Shown: piece by piece, positions 40,613-52,907 of the stretch
Layout of the letters: each line of letters starts with the position of its first letter
Position numbering within the stretch: position 1 is the stretch's first letter
NCBI GenBank assembly: GCA_947630785.1
Contig: CANRIW010000001.1
Span: 124,001 to 188,000, forward strand
Length of the DNA: 64,000 bases
Source of the DNA: an uncultured Oscillospiraceae bacterium
GTDB taxonomy: Bacteria > Bacillota > Clostridia > Oscillospirales > Oscillospiraceae
Direction: 5' to 3'
Notes under the pieces: generated by a model
What the model was told of the DNA's origin: nothing
The model's input: only the letters and a program-made list of their open reading frames with translations
Database searches by the model: none
Program-made: the position numbers and the translations under genes

Positions 40613-42106
40613 ATGATCAGTGAAGCATTGCAAAAGGCCCGGGATTTTGAGGAAAAATACGGGGCCTTTATCCCACCGGAGAAGCGCCCTGCCTTCCACC
40701 TCACCCCCCGGGTGGGCTGGATGAACGACCCCAACGGTTTTTCCCTCTACAAGGGGGAATATCACCTGTTTTACCAGTACCACCCCTACTCCGTCCAGTG
40801 GGGGCCCATGCATTGGGGCCATGCGGTGAGCCGGGATCTGCTCCGCTGGGAATACCTCCCCGCCGCCCTGGCGCCGGACGCCCCCTACGACGCGGGAGGC
40901 TGCTTCTCCGGCGGCGCTGTGGAGCTCCCCGACGGCCGGCAGATGCTGATTTACACGGGTGTGAAGCGGGAGCGCCAGGATGACGGTGTCTGCCAGGACA
41001 TCCAGACCCAGTGCGTGGCCTTCGGGGACGGCCTCAACTATGAGAAGTGCCCCGCCAATCCCGTCATCGACGACCGGCAGATCCCCGCCGGCTTCAGCCG
41101 GGCCGACTTCCGGGACCCCAAGCTGTGGCGGGAGGCGGACGGCTCCTTCCGCTGCGTGGTGGGCAACCGCACCGACGACGGCAGCGGCGCCGTCCTCCTG
41201 TTCGAGAGCACCGACGGCGTCAGCTGGAAGTTCAGCGCCATTCTGGACCGGTGCTGGAACGAGTTCGGCCGCATGTGGGAGTGCCCCGACTTCTTCCCCC
41301 TGGACGGGAAACAAATCCTCATGTGCAGCCCCCAGGACATGAGCGCCGTGGGCATGGAGTTCCACAACGGGGACTGCACCATGTTCCTCATCGGCAGATA
41401 TGATCCCGCATCCCACCAGTTCGAGCGGGAGGGGGTGCAGGCGGTGGACTACGGCCTGGATTTCTACGCGCCCCAGACCCTCCTGACCCCGGACGGGCGG
41501 CGCATCATGATCGCCTGGATGCAGAACTGGGACACCTGCACCGCCCACCCAAGCGACGCCCGGTGGTTCGGCCAGATGACCATTCTCCGGGAGCTGGACT
41601 TCCGGGACGGCCGGGTGGTCCAGAACCCGGTGCGGGAGCTGGAGCGGTATCACGGCCGCCGGGTGGCGTACACCGACGTGCCTGTCCACGAGGAGGTCAC
41701 GCTCCAGGGCGTTTACGGCCGCATGATCGACCTGACGGTGACCGTCAGGCCCATGTCGGCGGCCGGCTACACCACCTTCCGCATGAAGGTGGCCCGGGGC
41801 AGCCAGCACTACACCTCCATCACCTACACCCCCCAGACGGATACCCTCCGGGTGAGCCGCAGCCACGCCGGCTTCAACCGGGACTTCGTCCACGTGCGGG
41901 AGTGCTTTGTCCGCAGCCGGGGCGGCGAGATCAAGCTCCGGGTGATCCTGGACCGGTACAGCGCCGAGATCTTCGTCAATGACGGGGAGCAGGCTCTGAG
42001 CCTCACCTTTTACACCCCTCAGTCCGCTGACGGTATCAGCTTCGAGTCCCATGGGAACGCGCTGATGAACGTGGAGAAGTATGATATCGTAATGGACCGA
42101 TCGTGA
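40613..42106 (+). CDS. GH32 sucrose-6-phosphate hydrolase / beta-fructosidase (cytoplasmic)
   Basis: 497-residue GH32 enzyme without signal peptide. WMNDPNGF (nucleophile Asp, about 37), FRDPKLW (transition-state Asp, about 167) and MWECPDFF (acid/base Glu, about 222) are all intact. A C-terminal beta-sandwich ends with LDRYSAEIFVNDGE (about 448). It cleaves imported fructo-oligosaccharides or sucrose. With an ABC importer rather than a PTS, unphosphorylated substrates are more likely. The ATG at 40613 follows GGAGGAGACTCC. It is the last gene of the importer operon. Confidence 0.95.
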   Translation: MISEALQKARDFEEKYGAFIPPEKRPAFHLTPRVGWMNDPNGFSLYKGEYHLFYQYHPYSVQWGPMHWGHAVSRDLLRWEYLPAALAPDAPYDAGGCFSGGAVELPDGRQMLIYTGVKRERQDDGVCQDIQTQCVAFGDGLNYEKCPANPVIDDRQIPAGFSRADFRDPKLWREADGSFRCVVGNRTDDGSGAVLLFESTDGVSWKFSAILDRCWNEFGRMWECPDFFPLDGKQILMCSPQDMSAVGMEFHNGDCTMFLIGRYDPASHQFEREGVQAVDYGLDFYAPQTLLTPDGRRIMIAWMQNWDTCTAHPSDARWFGQMTILRELDFRDGRVVQNPVRELERYHGRRVAYTDVPVHEEVTLQGVYGRMIDLTVTVRPMSAAGYTTFRMKVARGSQHYTSITYTPQTDTLRVSRSHAGFNRDFVHVRECFVRSRGGEIKLRVILDRYSAEIFVNDGEQALSLTFYTPQSADGISFESHGNALMNVEKYDIVMDRS

Positions 42107-42116
42107 CAGAAAAGAG

Positions 42117-42153
42117 AGCGGGCCTCCCCGGCAAGCTGCCGGGGAGGCCCGCT
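42117..42153. terminator. Bidirectional terminator
   Basis: A 17-bp stem (42117-42133 with 42137-42153) with an AGC loop. T-rich sequence follows on the minus strand (CTCTCTTTTC) and more weakly on the plus strand. It separates the convergent GH32 and dipeptidase genes. Confidence 0.85.
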
Positions 42154-42158
42154 TAGTT

Positions 42159-43559
42159 TCACGCGCACATATCTATGATGATATGGGCGAACATCTTGGC
42201 AGAGAGCATCAGGTCCTCTATTTTTACCCGCTCATCCGCGCCGTGGAGGCGGGTGTCGAAGCCGGGCATGGTGCAGCCGAAGGCCACGCCGCCGGGGATG
42301 TCGTGGACGTAGGTGCCCCCGCCGGTGGCGAGGCACTCCCCCTTCACGCCGGTGTACTCCTCATATCGCTTCAACAGGGTCCGGACGAAGTCGGAGTCGG
42401 CGGGGGTGTGGTGGGGGGCGCTCTGGGTCCCCTCAAAGGCGAAGCCCTTTTCCTCAAAGGCGGCCCTGGCCACCTTCAGGCAGTTGTCTTCGGTGGCGCA
42501 GAGGGGGACCCTGGAGTCGAAGCAGCCCTTCAGGCCGGTGTCGGTGACCTCCAGCAGGGAGAAGGCCAAGGTCAGCGGCCCGGCTACCGGCTCCTCCTGG
42601 GCGATGCCCAAGGCCCGCCCCTTCCAGTCCCCGTGGGGGAGCAGGGCGTTCAGGTCGGCCAGGGCGGCCCTGGCGCCCCCGTCCGCCAGGGGGAGGGCCA
42701 GCAGCAGGGAGATCAGCCCGGTGATGGCGTTGTTGCCCCCCTGGGGGAAGGCGGCATGGGAGCCGGTGCCCTTGGCCCGGATGACGGTGAGACCCTCCTC
42801 GTGGGCGAAGGTGAAGGTGATCCCGGTGTGAGAGGTGACCTTCCGCGCCACGGGCTGCACGTCGTACATGGTGAGGCCCTCCACGGCGGCGGAGGCGTCT
42901 CCGGGCAGTACGTTGAAGCGGATGCCGCCGTGGAGCCAGCGGAGCCGGGGCAGTTCGGCCTGCTCCGGCCAGGAGCGGGTGAAGGTGGGCCGGAAGGCGC
43001 CCTTTTCGGTGTTGATGACCGGGAAGCCGGAGTCGGGGGTGAAGGTGGCGGGGGCGAAAGGATTGCGGGCGAAGTACCAGGCGATGTCCCCGGAGCCGCT
43101 CTCCTCGTTGGTGCCCATGATGACCTTGCAGTTTTTCGTCAGGGGCACCCCAAGGTCCTTCACCGCCTTCATGGCCAGCAGGGAGGCGATCACGGGGCCC
43201 TTGTCGTCGTCGGTGCCCCGGCCGTAGATGAGGCCGTCGCTGACGATGGGAGAGAAGGGGGGCGTCACCGTCCAGCCCTCGCCGGGGGCCACCACGTCCA
43301 GGTGGCCCAGGATGTGGAGGGCGTCCTCGCTGCCGTTGAGGTCGGCGGTGCCCACATAGCCCTCATGGTTTCGGGGGATGAGGCCCCACTCCGCCGCGAT
43401 CTTCAGCGCCTCGTCCAGGGCGGCGGCGGGGCCGGGGCCGAAGGGGGCGCCGGGGGCGGGAGCGCCCTCCACGCTGTCGATGGACACAAGGCGCTTGACG
43501 GCCTCGATCAGCAGGGGCTCTTTATCAGAAAAATATTCCTCGATCTGCGCGCGATCCAT
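42159..43559 (-). CDS. pepV: M20 family dipeptidase (PepV/Sapep-like)
   Basis: 466-residue metallopeptidase of the M20 family. HILGHLDVVAPGEGW (about 82-96, metal His and Asp), GRGTDDDKGP (about 112-121, bridging Asp) and MGTNEESGSGDIAW (about 148-161, catalytic and metal Glu) are intact. The metal His of the C-terminal part is in the GGGTYVHDIPG region (about 417). It hydrolyses dipeptides in the cytoplasm. Single gene with its own promoter. Confidence 0.93.
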   Translation of the reverse strand: MDRAQIEEYFSDKEPLLIEAVKRLVSIDSVEGAPAPGAPFGPGPAAALDEALKIAAEWGLIPRNHEGYVGTADLNGSEDALHILGHLDVVAPGEGWTVTPPFSPIVSDGLIYGRGTDDDKGPVIASLLAMKAVKDLGVPLTKNCKVIMGTNEESGSGDIAWYFARNPFAPATFTPDSGFPVINTEKGAFRPTFTRSWPEQAELPRLRWLHGGIRFNVLPGDASAAVEGLTMYDVQPVARKVTSHTGITFTFAHEEGLTVIRAKGTGSHAAFPQGGNNAITGLISLLLALPLADGGARAALADLNALLPHGDWKGRALGIAQEEPVAGPLTLAFSLLEVTDTGLKGCFDSRVPLCATEDNCLKVARAAFEEKGFAFEGTQSAPHHTPADSDFVRTLLKRYEEYTGVKGECLATGGGTYVHDIPGGVAFGCTMPGFDTRLHGADERVKIEDLMLSAKMFAHIIIDMCA

Positions 43560-43612
43560 ATGTATCCTCTCCTCTGGGATGGGCGGCGCCCGCCCGCGAA
43601 TTTGTTTCCCCT

Positions 43613-43641
43613 ATTCTAATCCTTTTCCCTGTCGAAAACAA
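43613..43641 (-). promoter_or_regulatory. Promoter of the dipeptidase gene
   Basis: Minus strand TTGTTT (43641-43636), 17-bp spacer, TAGAAT (43618-43613), about 55 nt before the start. Confidence 0.5.
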
Positions 43642-43778
43642 GTGGAAAAAGAGGAGAAAGAGAGAAAACAAACGGGGCGGAGGCCATCGACCCGCGCTGG
43701 CGGAGAGGACAAAAGCCAAGCCGGGTCTTGAGGCGTTTTTATTTACAAATTCCTCTTTTTTCTCCTCCGGATATGTGG

Positions 43779-43784
43779 TATACT
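43779..43784 (+). promoter_or_regulatory. Probable -10 box of secA
   Basis: TATACT in an AT-rich stretch 65 nt before the start; the -35 position is only a T-run, so assignment is weak. Confidence 0.35.
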
Positions 43785-43848
43785 GTATAAGTTAAATTGG
43801 GTATAAGCGCCGTTTCGGCATATCATACCGCAGAAAGGAACAGAAGCT

Positions 43849-46632
<2,784 letters not shown>

Positions 46633-46663
46633 GCTCGTCCCGCCCGCTGAGAGGAGAATTTGC

Positions 46664-47476
46664 GTGAAGATCATCGAACAGACCAATGGCGGCGTCACCT
46701 TCCTGGCCGCCGACGGCATCGCCGCCGCCGGAGGGGCCGCCCACGGGTTCTCCACCCGGCTGGGGGGCGTGTCCGCCGGGATGTGGGCCTCCCTGAACCT
46801 GGGGGTGAACCGGGGGGACGACCCCGACCACGTCCGGGAGAATTACCGCCGGTTCCTGAGCGCCATCGGCGCGGAGGGGAACGTGATGGCCATGACCCAT
46901 CAGGTCCACGGGGGGACGGTGCGCACCGTCACCACCGCCGATCTGAAGGACGACCCCTATCAGAAGGTGGAGTACGAGGCGGACGGCCTGATGACCGCTC
47001 TGCCCGGCGTGACCCTGCTGGTCTATTCCGCCGACTGCATCCCCGTGCTGTTCTACGACCCTGTCCGCCGGGTGATCGCCGCCGTCCACGCGGGCTGGCG
47101 GGGCACCGCCGCCGGCATCGTGTCCAACGCGGTGGCCCGGATGCGGGTGGTGTACGACTGCCGGCCGGAGGACATCCTGGCGGCCATCGGCCCCGGCATC
47201 TGCCCGGAGTGCTTCGAGACCCATGAGGACGTGCCCAACGCCATGACCTCTGCCCTGGGCACCGAGGTGCTCCAGTTTATAAAAATTAAAGAGAACGGCA
47301 AATTCGCCGTGGACCTGAAGGGCATCAACGCCCGGCGGCTGGAGCTGGCGGGGCTGGACCCCGCCCACATCGCCCTGTGCGGGGAGTGCACCTCCTGCCT
47401 GCCGGAGCGCTATTGGAGCCACCGCAGGCTGGGGGCCAGCCGGGGCTCCATGGCCGCCGCCATCCAGCTGAGATGA
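46664..47476 (+). CDS. pgeF: YfiH/PgeF (LACC1-type) purine nucleoside phosphorylase / polyphenol oxidase family protein
   Basis: 270-residue member of the multicopper polyphenol oxidase-annotated family, now linked to purine nucleoside phosphorolysis and peptidoglycan editing. HGFSTRLGGVS (about 26), THQVHGG (zinc His, about 80), YSADCIPVLFYD (zinc Cys, about 122-133) and AAVHAGWRGTAAG (zinc His, about 139-151) are all present. A GTG start at 46664 follows GAGAGGAGAATTTGC. It overlaps the next gene by 4 nt. Confidence 0.9.
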   Translation: MKIIEQTNGGVTFLAADGIAAAGGAAHGFSTRLGGVSAGMWASLNLGVNRGDDPDHVRENYRRFLSAIGAEGNVMAMTHQVHGGTVRTVTTADLKDDPYQKVEYEADGLMTALPGVTLLVYSADCIPVLFYDPVRRVIAAVHAGWRGTAAGIVSNAVARMRVVYDCRPEDILAAIGPGICPECFETHEDVPNAMTSALGTEVLQFIKIKENGKFAVDLKGINARRLELAGLDPAHIALCGECTSCLPERYWSHRRLGASRGSMAAAIQLR

Positions 47477-49029
47477 GGCGGCTGCCCGCCCTGCTGCTGG
47501 CCCTGTGCCTGCTGCTGGCCCTTCCCGGCTGCGGGGAGGACGCCCCGGACCCCACCGGAGCGCCGGAGCCGACGCCGACGCCCTCCGCCGCGCCCGCGCC
47601 CACCCCGACCCCCGCGCCGGCCCGATTTTCCCTGGCCTGGGACCCTAACGCCTCCCTGGACCCCATTACGGGGAACAGCCAGGTGAACCGGGAGCTGATC
47701 GGCCTGGTGTGGCAGGGGCTCTATGAGCTGGACAACGATTTCCAGCCCCAGCCGGTCCTGGCCCGGTCAAGCCGGGTCAGTGAGGACGGCCTCTCCTGGA
47801 CCTTCTCTCTGGCGGAGGGCGTATCCTTCTCCGACGGCACTCCCCTCACGGCGGACCATGTTGCCGCCTCCCTCAACGCCGCCCGGACCAGCGCCGTCTA
47901 CGCCGCCCGGCTGTCCGGCGTCACCGGCGTGACCGCGGCGGAGGGGACCGTGACGGTCACGCTGGCGGCCCCCAACGGGAATCTGCCCGCCCTGCTGGAC
48001 GTGCCCGTCACACTGAGCGCGGAGGGGGAGCCCGCCCCCCTGGGCACCGGCTACTACCGGGTGGAGCGGGACGGGGAGGACGGCCTGAAGCTGGGGATCG
48101 ATCCCTTCCACTTCGCCGCCAGCCTGCCCTATCCCGAGATCTTTCTGGTGTCCGTCACCTCCGCCGACGACCGGGCCGCCGCGTTCAATACGGGGCGGGT
48201 GTCCGCGGCGGTCACCGACTACACCGGGTCCTATTCCCTTGGCTATTCCGGGAGCTTCGCCACGGCGGACTGCCCCACTACCGATCTTGTCTATATCGGC
48301 TTCCGGACCATCGGCGGCCCCTGCCGGGACGCCCGTGTGCGGCAGGCGGCGGCCCGGGCCCTGGACCGGGATACGGTGGCTGCCTCCCTGCTGGCGAGCC
48401 ACGCCCTGGCCTCCGCGCTGCCTGTCTCCCCCCGGTCGCCGGAGTACAGTGCCGCCGCGGCGGAGCAGCTGGCCTATGACCCTGCTTCTGCCGCCGCCCT
48501 GCTGGACGAGGCGGGCTATGCCCTGAACGGGGAGGACGGCCTGCGCTATGCCGGCAGGACGCCTCTGGCCCTCACCCTGCTGGTGAACAGCGACAGCGAG
48601 GCCAAGCAGGGGTTGGCGGCGCTGCTGGCCGGGGAGCTGGAGAAGCTGGGCGTCACCGTGACGGTGGACATCCTGCCCTGGACGGAGTATCAGTCCGCCC
48701 TGTCCGCTGGAAGATTCGATCTGTACATCGGGGAGACGATCCTCCCCGGGGACTTCGATCTGTCCGCCCTGCTGACCGGAGCGCTCAACTATGGCGGATA
48801 TGACGCCACAGCGCTGTCCGAGCTGCTGTCCGCCCGGCAGGCCGCGCGGGGGGAGGCGCGGACCGCCGCGGCGTCCGCTCTGTGGGATGAATTCGTCAAG
48901 GAGGTCCCCTTCGCTCCGCTGTGTTTCAAAAACCGATCCCTGCTGGTCCGGTGGGGGATGGCGTCCAATCTGCAGCCCACCCGCGCCAATCCCTTTTACC
49001 GGTTGGAGGAGTGGACGGTGACACGATAA
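47473..49029 (+). CDS. ABC transporter substrate-binding lipoprotein, family 5 (oligopeptide type)
   Basis: 518-residue SBP_bac_5 lipoprotein. Signal peptide with lipobox ALPGC (Cys about 17), a Pro-rich linker (about 22-50), then SLAWDPNASLDPITGNSQVNRE and a WTFSLAEGVSFSDGTPLTADHV block (about 117-138) typical of oligopeptide or nickel-binding proteins. No permease or ATPase is adjacent, so it is an orphan receptor. It overlaps pgeF by 4 nt (ATGA). Confidence 0.87.
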   Translation: MRRLPALLLALCLLLALPGCGEDAPDPTGAPEPTPTPSAAPAPTPTPAPARFSLAWDPNASLDPITGNSQVNRELIGLVWQGLYELDNDFQPQPVLARSSRVSEDGLSWTFSLAEGVSFSDGTPLTADHVAASLNAARTSAVYAARLSGVTGVTAAEGTVTVTLAAPNGNLPALLDVPVTLSAEGEPAPLGTGYYRVERDGEDGLKLGIDPFHFAASLPYPEIFLVSVTSADDRAAAFNTGRVSAAVTDYTGSYSLGYSGSFATADCPTTDLVYIGFRTIGGPCRDARVRQAAARALDRDTVAASLLASHALASALPVSPRSPEYSAAAAEQLAYDPASAAALLDEAGYALNGEDGLRYAGRTPLALTLLVNSDSEAKQGLAALLAGELEKLGVTVTVDILPWTEYQSALSAGRFDLYIGETILPGDFDLSALLTGALNYGGYDATALSELLSARQAARGEARTAAASALWDEFVKEVPFAPLCFKNRSLLVRWGMASNLQPTRANPFYRLEEWTVTR

Positions 49030-49043
49030 GAACCCATCATCGA

Positions 49044-49064
49044 GAGAATGGAGAATGGAGAATG
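49044..49064 (+). repeat. Triple GAGAATG repeat at the purL start
   Basis: Three exact 7-bp units (49044-49050, 49051-49057, 49058-49064). Each supplies an ATG and a GGAGA-like ribosome site; only the third is in frame with purL. Confidence 0.7.
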
Positions 49065-52000
49065 GAAATGAGCCAGGTATTTCGCTGCTATGTAGAGAAA
49101 CGAGAGGGCTTTGACGTAGAGGCCCGGCGCCTGTTGAAGGAGTTCCGGGACCAGCTGGGCATCCATGCCCTGCTGAATGTCCGCCTGCTGAACCGCTACG
49201 ACGTGGAGGGCATCAGCCGGGAGGTGTACGAACAGGCCAAGACCACCGTGTTCTCCGAGCCCCAGGTGGACACGGTGTACGACGAGGACTTCCCTGTGCC
49301 TCTGACGGCGGGGGCCCTGCTGGCGGTGGAGGCCCTGCCGGGCCAGTTCGACCAGCGCTCCGACTCCGCCGCCCAGTGTATCCAGCTGCTCTCCGGGGTG
49401 GAGAAGCCCCTGGTGGCCAACGCCAGGGTATATCTGCTCCAGGGCGGCTTTTCCCAGGAGGAACTGGAGAAGATCAGGGGCTACCTCATCAACCCGGTGG
49501 AGTGCCGGGAGGCATCTCTGGAGAAGCCGGAGACCCTGGCCGTGGACCACCCCGCCCCGGCGGACGTGGCCGTCATCCAGGGGTTCACCGGCCTGGACGA
49601 GGGCGGCCTTGCCGCCCTGCTGGAGCAATACGGCCTGGCCATGGACCTGGCCGACCTGAAATTCCTCCAGGACTACTTCAAAAACGAGGAAAAGCGGGAC
49701 CCCACCGTCACCGAGGTGCGGGTGGTGGACACCTACTGGTCCGATCACTGCCGCCACACCACCTTCTCCACCCATCTGGACGACATCCAGATCGACGATC
49801 CGGACGTGAAGGCCGCCTACGAGCGCTATCTGGCCGCCCGGGAGGAGGTCTACGGGGCGGAGAAGGCCGCCAAACGGCCCCAGACGCTGATGGACATCGC
49901 CACCCTGGGCACCAAGGTGCTGAAAAAGCGGGGCCAGCTCCCTGAGCTGGACGAGAGCGAGGAGATCAACGCCTGCTCCATCCACGTCCCCGCTGAAGTG
50001 AACGGCGAGACCCAGGACTGGCTGCTGATGTTCAAGAACGAGACCCACAACCACCCCACCGAGATCGAGCCCTTCGGCGGCGCGGCCACCTGCATCGGCG
50101 GCTGCATCCGGGACCCCCTGTCAGGCCGGGCCTACGTCCATCAGGCCATGCGGGTCACCGGCGCCGGCGACCCCACCGTGCCCATGAGCGCCACCATTGA
50201 GGGCCGTCTGCCCCAGCGGAAGCTGTGCCAGACGGCGGCGGCGGGCTACTCCTCCTATGGCAACCAGATCGGCCTGGCCACCGGCCACGTGGCCGAGGTC
50301 TATCATGAGGGTTACATCGCCAAGCGGCTGGAGTGCGGCGCGGTGGTGGCGGCGGCCCCCGCGGACCACGTCCGCCGGGAGCGCCCCGCGGCGGGAGATG
50401 TGGTCATCCTGCTGGGCGGCCGCACCGGCCGGGACGGAATCGGCGGGGCCACCGGCTCCTCCAAGAGCCACAACAAGAAATCCCTCCAGACCATGGCGTC
50501 CGAGGTCCAGAAGGGCAACGCCCCTGAGGAGCGCAAGCTCCAGCGGCTGTTCCGGGACGGGCACGTCACCCGGATGATCAAGCGGTGCAACGACTTCGGC
50601 GCCGGCGGCGTCAGCGTGGCCATCGGCGAGCTGGCCGACGGGCTGGAGATCGACCTGGACGCGGTACGCAAGAAGTATGAGGGCCTGGACGGCACAGAAC
50701 TCGCCATCTCCGAGAGCCAGGAGCGGATGGCCGTGGTGGTCGCCCCCGAGGACGAGGAGCAGTTCATCGCCGCCGCCACGGCGGAGAACCTGGAGGCATA
50801 CCGGGTGGCGGTGGTCACCGAGAGCCCCCGGATGGTGATGACCTGGCGGGGCCGGAAGGTGGCCGACCTATCCCGTGCATTTTTGAACACCAACGGCGCG
50901 GTGAAGCACGCCGCCGTCCGGGTGGAGCCGGGGGACCGGGCCGCCGTGGGGAAGCAGCAGTTCGCCTCCCTGCGGGAGATGGCGGCCAGCCTGAAGACCG
51001 CCTCCCGCCGGGGCCTGGTGGAGCGGTTCGACGGCTCCATCGGCGCGGGAAGCGTCCTGATGCCCTTCGGCGGGGCGGAGCAGACCACTCCCGCCCAGGC
51101 CATGGCGGCCCTGCTGCCCACCATGCCGGGGGAGGAGACGGAGCAGGCCAGCGTGATGGCCTACGGCCTGGACCCGGACCGGATGACGGCGGACCCCTAC
51201 GCCGGGGCCATGGACAGCGTAGTCACCTCCCTGACCAAGATCGTGGCCGCCGGCGCGGACTACAAGGACGCATACCTCACCCTCCAGGAGTTCTTTGAGA
51301 AGCTGCGGGACGACCCCGCCCGCTGGGGCAAGCCCTTCGCCGCCCTGCTGGGGGCCCTGGAGGCCCAGCTGGACTACGGCGCCGCAGCCATCGGCGGCAA
51401 GGACTCCATGTCCGGCTCCTTCCTGGACAGGGACGTGCCCCCCACCCTGATCTCCTTCGCCATAGCCCCCATCAAGGCGGCGGACGTTCTGTCCCCCGAG
51501 TTCAAGGAGGCGGGCCACCCGGTGTATGTCTTCGGCGGCGACGTGCCGGAGAACACCAGGGCCGAGTGGGACGCGTTCCACGCGCTGGCCCAGGCCGGAA
51601 AAGTCAAGGCGGCGTGGGCTGTGGAGGAGAGCATCGCCGAGGCGGTGATGAAGATGTCCTTCGGCAACCGTGTCGGCTTCCGCTCTGAGGCGGAGTTGAC
51701 GGATGAGATGTGGCACATCCCCTTCTACGGGGCCATCGTGGCCGAGCTGACAGAGGAGATCGACTGCCCCTATGCCCGGCGGGTGGGCGTCACCACCGCC
51801 GAGTCCGTCATCGACCTGGGCGGCGACTCCGCCCCCATCGATGAGCTGCTGAAACTCAACGAGGGTGTTTTGGAGGACGTCTACCCCACCAGGGCGGGCA
51901 CCTCTGCCCCGGTGGAGACCATCAGCTGCGACCGCCGCTCCCCGGCGGTGTTCAACGGCAAGATCGCCCGGCCCAGGGTGGTCATCCCCGTGTTCCCCGG

Positions 52001-52766
52001 AACCAACTGCGAGTACGACTCCGTCCGGGCCTGCCTGCGGGCGGGGATGGACGCCGAGACGGTGGTCATCCGCAACCTGACCCCGGAGGACCTGACCGCC
52101 TCCGCCGCCGACCTGGAGGCCGCCATCCAGCGCTCCCAGATCATCTTCCTGCCCGGCGGCTTCTCCGGCGGCGACGAGCCCGACGGCTCCGCCAAGTTCA
52201 TCGTGTCTTTCCTCCGCAACCCCCGGCTCACCGACGCCGTCCACGACCTGTTGAAGCATCGGGACGGCCTGATGCTGGGCATCTGCAACGGTTTCCAGGC
52301 CCTGGTGAAGCTGGGCCTCGTCCCTTACGGCGAGATCAGGCCCGCCACGGAGGACGGCCCCACCCTGACCTACAACCTCATCGGCCGGCACCAGAGCCGG
52401 TATGTCACCACCCGCGTGGCCAGCGTCCAGTCCCCCTGGATGCTGAAATCCAACGTGGGCGACCTCCACGCCATCCCCGTGTCCCACGGCGAGGGCCGCT
52501 TCGTGGCCCCCCAGAGCGTCATCGACCAGCTCATCGCGGGCGGCCAGGTGGCCACCCAGTATGCGGACTTGAACGGCGTGCCCTCCATGGACATCGCCGC
52601 CAACCCCAACGGCTCCGTCATGGCCATCGAGGGCATCTTCTCCCCCGACGGTCGGGTGTTCGGCAAGATGGGCCATACCGAGCGGGCGGGCGGGTTCATC
52701 GCCAAAAACATCCCCGGCAACAAGCTCCAGCCCATCTTTGAGAGCGGAGCGCTGTATTTCCGCTGA
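49062..52766 (+). CDS. purL: Phosphoribosylformylglycinamidine synthase (single-chain PurL)
   Basis: 1234-residue FGAM synthase for the fourth step of de novo purine synthesis. Synthetase halves carry DTYWSDHCRHTTFSTHL (about 226-242) and FKNETHNHPTEIEPFGGA (about 325-342), plus GGKDSMSG (about 780). The C-terminal glutaminase domain starts near VVIPVFPGTNCEYDS (about 975) with nucleophile Cys in LGICNGFQALVKLG (about 1072-1085) and a His/Glu pair in VSHGEGRF. This is the long clostridial/proteobacterial type with fused amidotransferase. No other pur genes are adjacent. Confidence 0.96.
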   Translation: MEMSQVFRCYVEKREGFDVEARRLLKEFRDQLGIHALLNVRLLNRYDVEGISREVYEQAKTTVFSEPQVDTVYDEDFPVPLTAGALLAVEALPGQFDQRSDSAAQCIQLLSGVEKPLVANARVYLLQGGFSQEELEKIRGYLINPVECREASLEKPETLAVDHPAPADVAVIQGFTGLDEGGLAALLEQYGLAMDLADLKFLQDYFKNEEKRDPTVTEVRVVDTYWSDHCRHTTFSTHLDDIQIDDPDVKAAYERYLAAREEVYGAEKAAKRPQTLMDIATLGTKVLKKRGQLPELDESEEINACSIHVPAEVNGETQDWLLMFKNETHNHPTEIEPFGGAATCIGGCIRDPLSGRAYVHQAMRVTGAGDPTVPMSATIEGRLPQRKLCQTAAAGYSSYGNQIGLATGHVAEVYHEGYIAKRLECGAVVAAAPADHVRRERPAAGDVVILLGGRTGRDGIGGATGSSKSHNKKSLQTMASEVQKGNAPEERKLQRLFRDGHVTRMIKRCNDFGAGGVSVAIGELADGLEIDLDAVRKKYEGLDGTELAISESQERMAVVVAPEDEEQFIAAATAENLEAYRVAVVTESPRMVMTWRGRKVADLSRAFLNTNGAVKHAAVRVEPGDRAAVGKQQFASLREMAASLKTASRRGLVERFDGSIGAGSVLMPFGGAEQTTPAQAMAALLPTMPGEETEQASVMAYGLDPDRMTADPYAGAMDSVVTSLTKIVAAGADYKDAYLTLQEFFEKLRDDPARWGKPFAALLGALEAQLDYGAAAIGGKDSMSGSFLDRDVPPTLISFAIAPIKAADVLSPEFKEAGHPVYVFGGDVPENTRAEWDAFHALAQAGKVKAAWAVEESIAEAVMKMSFGNRVGFRSEAELTDEMWHIPFYGAIVAELTEEIDCPYARRVGVTTAESVIDLGGDSAPIDELLKLNEGVLEDVYPTRAGTSAPVETISCDRRSPAVFNGKIARPRVVIPVFPGTNCEYDSVRACLRAGMDAETVVIRNLTPEDLTASAADLEAAIQRSQIIFLPGGFSGGDEPDGSAKFIVSFLRNPRLTDAVHDLLKHRDGLMLGICNGFQALVKLGLVPYGEIRPATEDGPTLTYNLIGRHQSRYVTTRVASVQSPWMLKSNVGDLHAIPVSHGEGRFVAPQSVIDQLIAGGQVATQYADLNGVPSMDIAANPNGSVMAIEGIFSPDGRVFGKMGHTERAGGFIAKNIPGNKLQPIFESGALYFR

Positions 52767-52827
52767 GCGCGGGCAGCCAGGGCCTCCCCGTGGGCGATTC
52801 CTGACACCTCTTTTTACTGATACAAAT

Positions 52828-52864
52828 ACCCCCCGGCGCAGCTTTGTTTTCTGCGTCGGGGGGT
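52828..52864. terminator. Terminator between purL and the oxidoreductase operon
   Basis: A 14-bp stem with one G-T pair (52828-52841 with 52851-52864), followed by GTTTCGGTTTT on the plus strand. Confidence 0.75.
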
Positions 52865-52907
52865 GTTTCGGTTTTGACAGGACTGCCGGAACCTTTCCCT
52901 GTCCTGG

